This document shows positions 10,240 through 22,893 of a stretch of 64,000 bases of DNA, in pieces. Origin of the DNA: Epiperipatus broadwayi (lineage: Eukaryota > Onychophora > Udeonychophora > Euonychophora > Peripatidae). A program made the translations under genes and the position numbers. The stretch is from the NCBI GenBank assembly GCA_028023455.1, contig JAQFVV010000023.1:496001-560000 (forward strand), written 5' to 3'. How positions within the stretch are numbered: the first letter of the stretch is position 1; the number at the start of each line of letters is the position of its first letter. The notes beneath the pieces were generated by a model, which was given only the letters and a program-made list of their open reading frames with translations, was not told the DNA's origin and did no database searches.

Positions 10240-11760
10240 GTCTCAAGAGTGTGAAAGAACATTTTGGTATTGAGAGGAAACTTCAGTCTGCAATAAGAAA
10301 AAAAAGATGCAACTATTACTAAAAAAAGAGATGACATCATGAAATTGGCAGAAGATTATTTTCTAAAATATCCAGGATTTTACATGAAGAAGTGAGAAAT
10401 GCAATTAAATTTATGAAGAAGGGAAAAGCTCCAGGTAAAGATGGAATTATAATTGATATACAAAGTTGTATAACAAATGTCTAAATGATAAAGATGTACC
10501 AGATAATTGGAAGAATGCAGTATTAATAAAAATATTTTAAAAAGGTGATAAAGAAGATATTAAATATTACAAACCTATCAGTTTTATACAAAATTTTTAC
10601 CAAGATAATTACAACTCATCTACAGAGAACACTGGATTTCAACCAACCAAAAGAATAAACTGTTTTTAAAAGTGGTTTTAGTACGATAGATCATATCAGG
10701 TATTGAGAGAAATTATAGAAAGGACAAATGAATATGAGTTGCCATTATGCTTTGGTTTTGTACATTATGAAAATGCATTTGATTCTATAAGCATTTCTTC
10801 AGTGATTAAAGCATTGGATCATCAAGGTATAAACCCAAGATATTGTCATATTCTGAAGAATATTTATAAAAATACACCAGCAACAATTAGATTACATAAT
10901 GTTACTAGGAAGGTTAACATAGAGAATGGTGTAAGACAGAGTGACTCCATATCTTCAAAACTTTTTACAACAGTGCTGCAAAAAAGTATTTTGTGGATTA
11001 AAATGGGAAGCTGGAGGAGTAAAAGTAAATGGAGATTATTTAACTCATTTAGATTTTGCAGATGATGTGCTTCAGAACTTCAAAAAATGTTGCAAGAGTT
11101 ATCAGATGAAAGTAAGAAAATAGGACTGAAGATAAATAAATGTTAAAAAGATTAAAGTAATTTTTAATGGATTTTCTCAAAAGATGAAAATAAAGATTGA
11201 TTATGATGAATTAGAAGAAGGTAACAACTACAAATAACTTGGTCAGATTATTACTGCAGATGAAAACATAATAGATGAAATTAATCCTAGAATTAAACTT
11301 GATTGGAGTGCTTTTGGTAGAAATAACTTAATATAATAAAAAAATATTTATATGTTTGAAAATGAAGATTTTTAATAAATGCATTTTACCAATTCTTACT
11401 TATGTCTCTGAGACTTGGACACTTAATAGAAAAGCAATACAGAAACTTCAGGCCACTGAAAAAAGTATGAAATTAGGTGTAATAAAAAGAAATCAAAAAC
11501 TCAATACAGGGGTAAAAGGACAACAAGGCTAAAGTGGAGTTGGGCTGGACATATTGCTAGAAAAGATGATAATAGATGGACAATTGAAATCTTAAACGAG
11601 ATTCCAAGAAAATGTAAAAGACCCAGAAAGAGAGATGGATGAATGAAATAAGAATGTGCGCAAGGGTAATGTGAAGAAAGGCTTGAGATTGGAGAAGATG
11701 GATTGAAATTGGAGAGACTTTCATCCTGCAATAGACTGATAATTGTTGATGATGATGACT
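10240..11760 (+). pseudogene. RTE-like LINE reverse transcriptase, decayed
   Basis: Read across frames, this stretch holds the ordered landmarks of a non-LTR reverse transcriptase. KKGKAPGKDGI lies near 10420, then a KKGD/YKPISF block (fingers), ELPLCFGFVHYENAFDSI (motif A) at 10737-10800, IENGVRQSDSISSKLF at about 10920-10965 and DFADD (catalytic palm, motif C) near 11050. A thumb follows, then ILTYVSETWTL near 11395 and a C-terminal W/R-rich block to about 11730, ending in a gatgatgat tail near 11745. Several frameshifts and stops (for example taa in the fingers, tag after motif C) break it. The endonuclease domain is missing. ORFs at 10703-11065 and 10941-11123 are pieces of it; the minus ORFs at 11501-11787 are antisense. 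Confidence 0.85.
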
Positions 11761-13421
11761 TCCTTTTCTAAAGTTTTTAATTAGCATGTTGATTTCAAAA
11801 TCAGTAGTTTGTTTTCAAATAGTAGCTTTTTCTAATTTTATACACATTAAAAATCTACAATTTTAAGATATTTATTTTTACAATAAAATTTTATATAATT
11901 ATTATTTTCGTTATCATTTAAACATTCTTAAATATATAGTAATTCTTACTACCAAATTTACTCCTGCAAAATAAGTCTGTGTTTGTTTGTGAAAAGTGAC
12001 TCGCCTTCTATCCACTCCAATAAAAAGTGGAATTTTAGCTTTATGATCTTTGTGAAACCACATTGTAAAATTTATATACTGTGTAATGTTTATACAAATA
12101 TTAGACACTATAAATGTTTCAATTTTCAGCCATAAGTAGTTCCAAAAATTGATTATATTGATATTTTAATTTCTCTTACAGAGTCAAAATGCTTTAACCA
12201 ATACAATAAATGAGTAACATAAATTATTCATCATATATTAATCTCTCCATATACATACATGATATAAATTGATATTTATTTTATCTGCATTTTGTTTAAA
12301 TGCTTTGTGATTGTGAAATTATGGCAGTGAAACCTTTATTTTTAATTACTGTCCTAAATTTAATTCCCTGTCTACTTTTGTACTATTCTAATTTTAAAAC
12401 CTTTATTAGCATAGTAATACAATTATCATTGTCACAATATATATATTGTAATCTAAAAAGATCCATTAATTCATCGATCATCATAAAAATAGTAAGACAA
12501 ATGCACTCATAGTTACATTTCCAGGTTGCAACAAGAAAGAACTTGGTTGATACACAAAAAGGGTGTTTAACATTAAACTTTTTTATTTTCATTTGCAATT
12601 ATTATAGATTCTAATAAAATCATAAATAATTTAATAAAATAATTTCTCAGGGTGTTGACAATCATATTTAATAAAATAATAAATTTCTTAGGGTGTTATA
12701 ATAATCTACATACTCTTGAACTCTTGTTTCTTTTAACAATAAATATCTACAACTATTGTTTCTTATTTCAAAACTTTAACCAAGAATAATTCAATCTATG
12801 TGTTAAAACTATGGCTAGCAAAATTAAATAAAAGGAATGAAAAATAATTTATCTCAGAGTTAATACAAAAAACATGTATGCATTCTCGGATACAATAGTG
12901 TAAAAATGTTTTTATGTACATCAATCATCTTATCCAATAATATTCCATATTTCAGATAGCATTTCTATAACAATGATGTATTCAATCCAGCAGAGTTTTG
13001 ATTTCAAATATAACCTTTAATATCGTAAATGTAAATGAAATGATGATTCTTTTTCAAAAAGGATAAAGGTAAATATTTTAAATTAATAATTATTTTATTG
13101 CATAATATAAAAATCAATAACGAACAAATAATAAAAAATTATATAGCACATTTTAATAAAATATTAATTAATTTCTATTTTCTAACTAATTTGAATTCTG
13201 GATCTGTTGTGAGACAATCACATTTATAAAAGTGGGTTGTATCAATATTTCATAAAATAATCCTCAGTTGAATATTGGAGGATAAAAATTATTATACTAC
13301 TAAAAGTTAAATGTCTTATGAATATTCTTAATTGGTTTACTTTACCAACCAATCAATTGTTTATAAACCTCATTTTACAAATAATGGAGATATTTTTCAC
13401 TCTTTTAAAATAAGCAAGTAT
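11761..13421. other. AT-rich stretch without a supported gene
   Basis: Chance ORFs of 60-70 codons on both strands overlap each other (12300-12598), with no motif and no splice support. Confidence 0.4.
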
Positions 13422-13433
13422 AAATCACTGCTT

Positions 13434-13529
13434 GGTCTTGCGTTGTTAGCCGGGAGGTCCGCGGCGCCAAAAAGGGGGGGGGGGGGGGGGGTGGGGGGGG
13501 GGGGCGGCCGGGGCGATGTGAAAAAAAAA
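13434..13529 (+). mobile_element. family-1 tRNA SINE whose middle is replaced by poly-G
   Basis: The head ggtcttgcgttgttagccgg matches family 1 (compare gtcaagcattgttagccgag at 51946). The tail is gatgtg plus poly-A, and the 12-bp word aaatcactgctt flanks it at 13422-13433 and 13530-13541. Between head and tail the expected anticodon-to-B-box region is replaced by a run of about 30 G with one T and one C interruption. The poly-G may be a sequencing or assembly artefact. The ORF at 13332-13556 is spurious. Confidence 0.75.
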
Positions 13530-13541
13530 AAATCACTGCTT

Positions 13542-14876
13542 TGCAGACCTAAATGATAATATATCACAGCAGGATTACTTATATTTTTGCCTTAAGATCA
13601 TTTTCTAGATTGAATTTCAGGCTTGAATTACAAAGAGGTGCTACTTTCTCAATACAAAGTACAATAAAATCATTAGGCTGCTTATTAGCAACAATTGAAT
13701 TATGCTAGATAACAATAAAAATTAATTCTAACAAGTGTGAGTGATCTATAAAAATATCCCTTATGGATCTACACATCTACATAAGCGTAACTCCACTTAA
13801 TTTGAGGTCAGATATCAAGATGCCATAAGCATTATGAATATTTGGTAACAACCACTTAATATAAGTTTAATTACTATTAATATTTATATAACTGGATCCT
13901 AAAATATATTACATTTAATCCCTTTCCATCTTAACACTAATCATAATAGTAAATAAAATATTACCTTTATCTGAATACCAAAAAATCTGAGAAAATCTTT
14001 ATTTACATTTGCAAAAACATTATAATATGACTTAACTAATAAAGTAGAAAGTAGCTCAACTAATCCATTTGATTTATGGGACAGGTTATTTCAATTTTTA
14101 TATTGTCCATTTTAAAATAATATAAAATATTAAATTTCATTTGATATGATCATTAATCCTATTTTAAGATCATTGATAAATCGGCAATTCATCATATCCT
14201 TTATTTATTTGGGTGAATCCATAATTTGCAAGTAGTAATCAAAATATTTCTTTATAAGTATTATCCACATATTATGCACAGATAATCCTTAATGCAATTA
14301 TTTCAAATACTGAAAAACTCATTAGTAGCAGTTTAATTTCGTAAACAGATTTTACTTTTATCCAAAACCTTAGTGTTCAGACTTTTAATTCCAAGTATAA
14401 GATTAATCTATTCATCCTTTGATCTTTAATCCTTTAAGTTAATAATGATGATCTGTCACTAATAAAACAAAGTTTATTGTCCAACACAATGATTTTTATT
14501 ATTTTATAGATCAAAATCCATATCATTAGTAGTAAGTTGATATGAAACATATTTAATTTTAAAAATATTATTGTTTAAAGTTAAGTTATTTTTATGAGAC
14601 TTTAAAAAAAATATATCCTTTCATAAAGTGAAGAAACTAAACATTTTTATAATATATATAGAAAAATATGTCCAGCAAACTTGTTTAAAATTTAGAAATA
14701 CAATTCTTCCAAAATTTATCAAATATTACTAATTAATATTCCATTGAAGGAAAGTTCAGTGGCCTATTAATAAATGAGACATCAATTCCAACAGTCAATA
14801 TGTCTATTATATTTTAGCAGTTGACTTAAACAAATGAGATTCCTTGAAAGAAATATTTTATGAATGGAATCTCTGA
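13542..14876. other. AT-rich stretch, likely 3' flank of the minus-strand gene
   Basis: No coding signal. As the downstream side of the stop codon at 14877 it may contain the 3' UTR; AATAAA-like words occur too often in such AT-rich DNA to call a polyadenylation site. Confidence 0.4.
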
Positions 14877-14987
14877 TCATTTCTGGTTACATTGTGAAAC
14901 AAAAGCATCTGCCCAGACTGCTTGTTGCCCTACTAGCAATGAAAATTTTTCAAGAATGTCTGATTTTCCCACAACTTCTCTCTTGTC
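14877..14987 (-). CDS. terminal coding exon of an unidentified gene
   Basis: On the minus strand the acceptor gtgattttcag is followed by 36 open codons and TGA. The frame reads DKREVVGKSDILEKFSLLVG then QQAVWADAFVSQCNQK. The amino-acid content (Trp, Cys, several Glu/Asp/Lys) and use of GTG, GAC and CAG codons stand out from the AT-rich noise. It enters in phase 0, the phase in which the exon at 16640-16804 leaves, so the two join without a broken codon across a 1652-bp intron. I do not recognise the family. The hydrophobic-amphipathic pattern suggests a helical C-terminus. Confidence 0.55.
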   Translation of the reverse strand, partial: DKREVVGKSDILEKFSLLVGQQAVWADAFVSQCNQK

Positions 14988-16639
14988 CTGAAAATCACAT
15001 AATGTGTAATAAATCACATGATATCTAGGTTATATAATATTCTCAATCATGCACTAGGGGTTACTGGGTTTGCCCAAAAAGGTTGCTATACTATCTGTTA
15101 CTCAAAACATTAAAATTAAGATTTTTTTTTAAAAAATGGTAGACTTTTATTTTGAGATTTGAAGACAAAATTCAATATTTTTATAAAAAAAAGAATCATA
15201 AAATCTAAAATATCCCGGACATTTATTCTCACATTAAAACTGATTTAATAAATAATTTATCACTTATAAATATTTTTTAATAAACTAAAATCAATCTAAA
15301 CTGTTTAATTTTTATTGCAATTATACATGTAAGCATATACACACATATATGAAATGTAACGACTGTTGATTCTACATATGATTAAAATATAATATTGTAT
15401 CTGTAATCCTATTATCTATTCCTATTTTTGAATTATTATTTTGTATGTGTGTAGTACTTCTTTTGATTTACATGATCAATAATTTATTTCTAAATAAAAA
15501 TAGCAACAAAAACCTTACATATTTTCTTCATACAAAATTTAAAAGCTTATAAAATCAGCTTATAAATCTATTCAAAAATAATTTATGATTATATATTTCT
15601 TATAAACATTAATATGAGAAACTATTTGAATATAATAATGATTATATTTCATATTCTCTTTAACCAAAAAAAGTGATAAATACATTTGCTTAACTATAAA
15701 AACCAAATTACTTGAACTAATCAAAGCCAAAAAAACTTTATAGGCCCAAAATTCAAAATAACCAATTTACACTCTAACTGAAATGTTACAACATGTATAT
15801 CAATTTTTAAAATTTTATTATATTATTATAGATTTGATAAATCAAGAGCAGTTCTTCCTTCTAGTGTCATTTACCATAAACTTAAATAATCAATAATTAT
15901 CAGATGCCCTGTTTCATAATAAATATGTCAACAGTTAGTAAAGTGCTAAGCGAGTTAACTAGAATTCAAAACCTTAAACTAATTAAAATTTCTGGTTGTT
16001 AACTTGAATAGTAAAATGGTGTCAAGACATTCTCTACATGCACATCTGCATTATTACAATTTTTTTAATCCCAAGCCTCATTGATAAAAATAAAAACCAG
16101 AAATAAAACTGAGTACGATGATTTAACATGCAATAGGGTATCTGGTAATCACTAATTATTAAAGCTAACAATAGATACCTCTAGGATGGAGAATTGTTTT
16201 TGTTTTACCATTATTGTTAGCAGAATGATTAAATGAGATGTTATTATTACAGATTTTCATTACTTATTTATTTCAAAGAGTCTATAATTAGTTAACACAA
16301 AGTAACTTTAGTGGTAATGTCAGACCTCATCACTTACTGATGTAATTTCACAATCTTAAGATCAAATCAAATCCTATTTCTGGATATTAAGCCAAAAATC
16401 CCTTTAAATAACTAAAGATTACAGCACAAGAAATAAGCTTCTTGGGAGCTGCATAAGTAAATTTAGCTAGATTTGATCTACCCATATGATAATGGAATCT
16501 CGTCAACAAATTCAGGACCATCAACAATCATTGTGCTTATCTATTTCAGAAATAAAATTTACCAGGTTCTGAATTATGCAGTTAACTATGAACAACATAA
16601 TGAATTTAATAATAATTTTATAATGTTTGTTAAATTTAC
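14988..16639 (-). other. inferred intron between two minus-strand exons
   Basis: No repeats or open frames of note. It has a GTAAAT donor (plus-strand ac at 16638-16639) and a TTTTCAG acceptor (plus-strand ct at 14988-14989). The plus-strand ORF at 16473-16667 lies mostly in this interval and is not supported. Confidence 0.4.
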
Positions 16640-16804
16640 CTTTGACTTTCCTGCTTTTTTTTTGTAGGACAGTGCTGCAAACTTTTTTGAGTCTCCCATA
16701 ATTTCATAGGCAGCACACTTATTTTGTTTCAATAGCTGGTACATCTGATTTATTTCATATGCAATATTTTTATATTTTAGTTTTGGCCAATAAATGATAG
16801 GAAT
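16640..16804 (-). CDS. internal coding exon of an unidentified gene
   Basis: 165 nt, exactly 55 codons, lie on the minus strand between GCATTTCAG and GTAAAT splice sites. The peptide starts IPIIYWPKLKYKNIAYEINQ, continues MYQLLKQNKCAAYEIMGDSK and ends KFAALSYKKKAGKSK. A basic, Lys-rich end leads into DKREVVGK of the next exon. It is the second-best coding signal in the window after the XRCC1 exon: one frame only, both splice sites, phase 0 at both ends, and non-random content. No catalytic motif is visible. Upstream exons must lie above 16805, possibly beyond the transposon nest at 18-23 kb. Confidence 0.6.
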
Positions 16805-17254
16805 CTGAAATGCTCCTTTAAAAAAAAAACCTCGTTACTATTTTCTTTCAATTATATATAGTGTCAATTCACTTTCTCTTTTTTTTTTCATTGCTGAAAT
16901 TCAATGTAAAAATAGTGCATTTTTTTAATGTAAGAACATACAGTGTTTATTATTTATTATTTAAAACCATAAATATTTATATATATTAGCAACTAATCAC
17001 ATACAAAAAAAAACATACAGTAGGATAGGATAATTGACATATATTAAAAAAAATCTGATCTAGAAAGTTTAACAGTTGGCAATCTAAAAAAAAATCCATA
17101 TACTTAATCAGATATGAGCATGAGACATTCATCATCATAAATCAAGATGCTCTACTTACAAAAAAAATTTCACAAACATTATTTTTAAAGATAATTCATA
17201 TTAATTTTTGTGTAATAAACAAATAGAAAAAAAAATTACTTTATTGAGGGATTT

Positions 17255-17957
17255 TTAGTGAGAAGCTTTGTTGATATTGGGCATTTTTTTTAGCCAATCA
17301 TCATATAATCCTATAATACCATTTCTGACTTCACTTGGATGATTGGTGGAGGCGAAGGGATAAAATACATCACTACTTGTAACATTAATAAGTTTCATTT
17401 TGGTAAGCTTTGATATGAATATACAATTCATAAATTAACTGATTCCCTTTTGCAATTTTAAATTAAGATAAGTTACCCAAACGGTTGTATTGGCAAGAAA
17501 TGTAAGATCTCTAATCCATTAATATTTTTCATTGTAGAAACAAATTGACATTTCATTTCTGAGATTTTGTTTACTTCCTCTCTGAATTTATTAAAATGTT
17601 GAAGCTTTTATCCTCTGCTTAAGATCATTAGCTCGGAAGTCGAACTCCGATAATGCGCTAATACTTTAAATATTATAAATCTCTGCTTAAGAACAAATTG
17701 CCTAAAAGAATTACCAGATATCTATATTCAGATCTGCATTCTAAAAATTCTTAAAACTGATGAACGTTAAGTACTCAGGATTTTTAAAAAAATTGATATC
17801 TGATATAATGTTTGTCACTTAAAATAGTGATCGGCATAACGTTCTCAAGTTGTACAGATTTATGCACAAATTTTCTTGAAGAAGGATAATAAAATGCAGT
17901 CATTGAAGATGGGTTTATTAAGAACTGAAATAATATACACTGAAGCACATTATACAT
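17255..17957 (-). pseudogene. decayed protein-coding relic, unknown family
   Basis: Reading down the minus strand from ATG at 17957, one frame is open for about 55 codons (MYNVLQCILFQFLINPSSMT ... ITILSDKHYIRYQFF). After a few stops it resumes as EFLECRSEYRYLVILLGN, then REEVNKISEMKCQFVSTMKN, GLEILHFLPIQPFG, and finally SSDVFYPFASTNHPSEVRNG with IIGLYDDWLKKMPN before TAA at 17255. About 220 codons are legible with four or five stops or shifts and a 56-bp insertion (17625-17680). Short introns could explain some breaks (GTAACT after PFG, acceptor before SDV), so a real spliced gene is not excluded. No family was recognised. Confidence 0.4.
17625..17680 (-). mobile_element. truncated tRNA-like SINE fragment
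   Basis: A 56-bp insert is flanked by the exact 12-bp duplication ctctgcttaaga (17613-17624 and 17681-17692). On the minus strand it contains ggagttcgacttccg, a good B-box. It interrupts the coding relic at 17255-17957 and so postdates it. Confidence 0.6.
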
Positions 17958-19575
17958 TCTCACTTTTTTTTTTTAAAAAAGGGTAAACTGATCTCAATTC
18001 TGCCTGTTAACAATGTGTACTCACACACAAATATTCTTGTTGTTGTAAGTCATTTATAATTGGTGAAACATTTTAAAATTTAATTCATTAATTTTCATTG
18101 GCTAATAATTTGAAAAACCATTCATTTATATCACTGAAAGTGTGAGAGAATAAATGAGATACAAACAAAACACAAAATTTTAATAAAAATAATCACACGA
18201 TTCCAAGATAAACATGTATTAAGCCAATAAACATCACATGATCACCATTTCTTATGCTTGCTTATAACTGTTGTTAAAACAGACAAAACTCACTATAAGT
18301 ATTGCCACACACAGCAAGCTAGAACAATCAATGGGGGCATCCATTGATTGTTCTAGCTTGCTGTGTGTGGCAGGGCCGGCGGAAGCGGGCATGCAACGCA
18401 TGCTAGGCATGCGGGCGCTGGCAGAAGGAGGCGCCATCACTGAGAGATTAGCATCTGAAAAAGAAGGTGCCATCCCTGAGAAATTAAAACTCTACTAACA
18501 AAAATACTCACATTTGAAGAATATTATTCTCAAATGTTTATTTACAAAAATTATTGAGAGTAGATTATTGAAAATCATATGAAGTCATATTATATCTTAT
18601 TAAATGACACACACAAGCAGGCCTGCACACAAGCTCTGCTTAATATTAAAAATATAAAACAATCAAATCTATTATTTATCATGAACAATAAACTAAACAT
18701 AAAGTTTATTATATTACAAATTTCATATTGTAATGTTTATATATATATAGTACTGCTTATAGTAAACTATAAGTAACTTTCTGCTAGCAAATATATAAAT
18801 AAACACACACTAAAAGTATTATAAATTAGAACTTATGTATGTATATGCGTATATATATATTAGATCATGTACATAATTTTGAAATCGTAAGAAACGATTA
18901 TAATATTGCAAAATAAAACATTTTCTAATTTTTTATTTAAATAATAATTTGATATAAATATTCGAACGTGTATGTAATATATATTATAGGTATAATTCCA
19001 GTAAACTTAATATAATTTTCAGTTTACTTTTTATTTTATATATTTTAATCGTTGTCAAAAGTCTATTTTTTCTGCATAATAATTAGGTTTGCAAATTAAT
19101 TACATACGTTTGCTTATGATGTTTATCGCAAATTTTAAAATCTTAGTAAGAACTTGTAAACAATAATTATAATCCCAGGAAATTTTCTATTGAAATCGCA
19201 AATCAGGCCTGGCAGGCCACCTGTGTTAATTAGAAAAATATATGATAACAAAAGAAAATCTTGCCAATGGTAAAACTAAAATGTTCAATCAAGCGTAAAA
19301 AACTGGACACTTGAGTTATTTTAAAACCTGACCATTTTTAATGTCAATGGCTGAATATTTCCAATTTATTAGCTGCCTTTTTTAGGTAAACAAGTTAAAC
19401 AACTTCTTCCCCTCCGCGTATAGAGTTTTGTATTTTGGCGCAAGAAGTAATTTGTGTTGGACATCTAAATTAGCGATATATAATCTTAAGTATTAAGATA
19501 CATGATGTAAATATATAAATTAGAGTCCGTATTTATTTATTTATTACATTTGAAAATTATTTTAAAGTGGCGTTC

Positions 19576-22056
19576 ATGAGTAAAAGTAATATGGAATCAA
19601 AAACTAAGAAAAAACTATCCGGTGCACAAAATCGTAAACGCCAAGCTGAAAAAATAGCAAACATTAAAAAACAAAGTGGATCACTTAATAAATATCTTAA
19701 AATATCAACTGCTTCTGAAATAGCTTATACTCAACAAGAACCAGAACCGTGCACATCATCTAGATCACAGGGAACTGTTGAAAATATTGAACAAGATTTT
19801 AGTAAGAAACAGTTAAGTGACAACAAAGTCATTGTGCCAATATCATATCAAATGTGTACAAATTTAGAAGATCCAGCTGAATGGAATAAAATCGATGACA
19901 AATTACGTGTTATTTTAGTAGAAATGGGGCCTGTTCAAAAGAAAGATATTATATATCCGAACAATGTACATGGCCGTAAATTTTCTGATGTATATTATAA
20001 TAGAAAAATGGAAAACGGAGAAGTAGTTTTTCGAAAATGGCTTATTTATTCCGAAATTTTGAACTCTGTGTTTTGCTTTTGTTGCAAAGTTTTTGGATCT
20101 ACTGAATCTAGCCTCATAGAAGGATACAATAATTGGAGAAATTTAAGTACAACTTTACACAGACATGAAACTAGTATGGCTCACATGAAAAGTTGAACTT
20201 GAGAAAAGATTAAAAAACAAAATTACTATTGATTGTCAATCTCAAAATTTATATGAAATGGAAAAGAAACATTGGAGGAGTGTTTTGGAATGGCTGATTG
20301 AAATTATCAAATTCCTTGGTAGTCAAAATTTAGCATTTCGCAGATCATCTGATAAATTAAACTAAAAAAATAACGGAAATTTTTTAAAATTAATTGAATT
20401 ATTTGCGAAGTTTGATCCCGTTATGGAAAATCATGTTGAGAGAGCCCTAGATCAAAACAATAGAGTACATTATTTGAGCAAAGATAGCCAAAATGAATTA
20501 TTGGAAATTTTAAGTACAGCAATTAGGGAAACAATTTTATTATCGATAAAGAAATCCAAATATTATTCTATTATTTTAGATTGTACACCAGATGCAAGTA
20601 AAACTGAACAAATGACCATAATTATTCGCTTCGTTTTTTGTAATAATGGAACGGTTAAAATTAGAGAAAACTTTTTAGGTTTCATAGATATAACAGATTC
20701 CACTGGACGAGGTTTATGTACAACAATAATTGAACAACTGGAAAAATGGAAGATTCCCATTGAAGACATGCGTGGTCAAGGGTATGATAATGGGGCCAAC
20801 ATGAAAGGCAAAAAGGCTGGACTTCAAAATTTGATTTTAACCAAAAACCCTCATGCATTTTACGTACCATGTGCTGCTCATTCTTTAAACTTAATCATAA
20901 ACGATGCCGCCAAAGTCAATGTAGATACAATTGGTTTTTTTGCAATTGTTCAAAAAATATACAATTTTTTTCATCATCTTATAAACGGTGGTCAATCCTT
21001 TTAAAATTTATTAAAACTTTAACTCTAAAACAACCATCAGAAACACGATGGGAAAGCAGAATTGATGCAATCCGGCCTCTACGGTATCAGTTGGGTGAAA
21101 TTTATGATGCACTCTATGAAATAATGAACAACGAATCTTTTAATAGAGAAATTCAACATGAAGCTCAATCACTCTGCACTAACCTTAAGGATTACAAATT
21201 TATTTGTTCTTTAATAATTTGGCATGATATATTAAATAGAATAAATCCTGTCAGTAAAATGCTCCAAAATGTAAATATGAATGCTTCACTTGCTTTAGAA
21301 TCGATCGCAAATCTAAATAAATTTTTACGAGAATATCGATCAGATTCAAATTTCAAAAACATTCTCAAAATTGCAGATGAACTTAGCGAAGAGGTTGATG
21401 GAGAGAAAGAATTTAAAACTGCCAAAGAAGTTCGACAACGGAAAAAAACTCGTCAATTTGATTACGAGCATCAGGACGAAACACCTCAAATACCTGAAGA
21501 AAAATTTAAAATAAACATGTTTTTTACACTTTTAGATGTAGCGATTAATTCTTTAACAGAACGCTTTGAACTCCTCGAAGCATGTTATAATAATTTCAAT
21601 TTTCTATATAAAATATCAGAAATTAATAAGAGCGAGTTACAAGCAAAATGCAAAGATTTAGAAAATATTTTGAAATTTGATAACAGTAAAGATATTAATG
21701 CTACAGATTTATTCGACGAATTATGTGCTTTTCGAGATATTTTTCAAAAGGATTTTTTAAATTCTCAAAACCCTTTCGAAACACTTAATTTTATAGTTTC
21801 TAATAATTTATCTATGCCAAACTTATCAATAGCTTTAAGAATATTATTAACATTACCTGTTAGTGTTGCAAGCGGTGAACGCTCTTTTTCTAAGTTAAAA
21901 TTAATTAAAACTTACTTGAGAACAACTATGTCACAAAAACGGCTTGTTAATTTGGCATTAATTGCTATTGAAAATGATATTTGTGCAGAACTGGAAATAA
22001 ATACAATCATATCAAGGTTTATTAATATGAAGTCAAGGAGTATAAAATTATTATAA
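19576..22056 (+). pseudogene. hAT transposase (TTF-zinc-finger / ZMYM1-like type), broken
   Basis: Domains in order: a Lys-rich N-terminus; a TTF-type zinc-finger region with FRKWLIYSEILNSVFCFCCK near 20030-20090 and a H..H/C end (LHRHETSMAHMK); a DUF4371-like region (FDPVMENHVERALDQNN, 20410-20460); the RNase-H-like core with SIILDCTPD (first Asp, about 20570), GQGYDNGANMKGKKAGLQ (second Asp, about 20780) and CAAHSLNLIINDAA; and the C-terminal dimerisation block with LPVSVASGERSFSKLKLIKT, whose Glu is the expected third catalytic residue. Breaks: a 1-nt excess in the A run at about 20187-20190, a TAA near 20362 where the frame continues KNNGNFLKLIELF, and a 1-nt loss in the T7 run near 20964-20970. 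ATG 19576 is the likely start, as the upstream in-frame codon is GTG. Cut-and-paste transposase; probably inactive unless the homopolymer shifts are sequence errors. Confidence 0.9.
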
Positions 22057-22202
22057 TTATAACATGTTTTGTAATGCATTTACTTTTTTTAACTGTATTT
22101 TCTTTTTTTTTAATATTAAAAATTATTTATTTACATTGCCTTGTTTGTTTCCCTTAGAAAGATTTTGTACACTAATATTTTTAACATGTAGGTGGTATAC
22201 AT

Positions 22203-22893
22203 TAAAGTGACCAGATTTTAACATTGGTAAAACGGGACACCATTGACCGGGGGGGGGGGGGGCTGATTAAAAATTTGGTTTATATGGAGCGTTTATATAG
22301 ATATAGCGTACATTAATAATAATAAATTAAATATGTATGTTTGTAATATTATCTTTTTTTAAAATTATTTCATTTATAAATTGTAAATTTATTATTAAAT
22401 TTGCTAATATTTGCATAAATTTAGAGGTTAGAAAAATTAGCAAAAATTTTAAAAATAATGGGTTTGTTAAAAACAGACAGTGACGCAAATAATAAATATG
22501 AAATTTAAAAAAAAAAAAAATATTTGAGATTAAAATATGTAAATGTTTTTCGAAAATTATTTTAAACATTTAAATATTTTAATCTCAAACATTATTTTTT
22601 TTTAATTTATTATATATATATATTTGAATCACTCTGTCTATTTTTAACAAACACATTATTTTTAAAATTTCTGCAAATTTTTCTAACATCTAAATTTGCC
22701 GTGTTAAATTATATATTATTTCATACAAACGTAAATTATATATTATTTCATACAAACCGTTTGTATGAAATAATATATAATTTAACAATCAATTTTATGC
22801 TATTTTTGATATCAAAAATAGCATTACATCGTGCATTCTTTCTAAAAATCATGACTTTTTTAAAACGCCACGGGACACGGTCGGGTGACCTTA
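22203..22893. mobile_element. nested hAT-like MITE
   Basis: Ends taaagtgacc and, inverted, ggtgacctta are flanked by gtatacat (22195-22202) and gtaaacat (22894-22901), an 8-bp target duplication with one mismatch. The interior has no ORF but long hairpins: 22411-22550 against 22560-22705, a near-perfect 80-bp palindrome at 22703-22785 and a shorter one at about 22793-22825. A run of 12 G lies at 22251. It sits in the 3' non-coding part of the larger hAT. Confidence 0.65.

Noticed and set aside
11501-11787. Two minus-strand ORFs
   Set aside because: Antisense shadows of the RTE-like LINE 3' end.
12300-12598. Overlapping 70-codon ORFs on opposite strands
   Set aside because: Low-complexity Ile/Leu/Phe content expected by chance in AT-rich DNA.
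18252-18498. ORFs on both strands with Ala/Met-rich readings
   Set aside because: They span the split palindrome and the GC-rich hAT terminus; the apparent peptide is inverted-repeat DNA read through.
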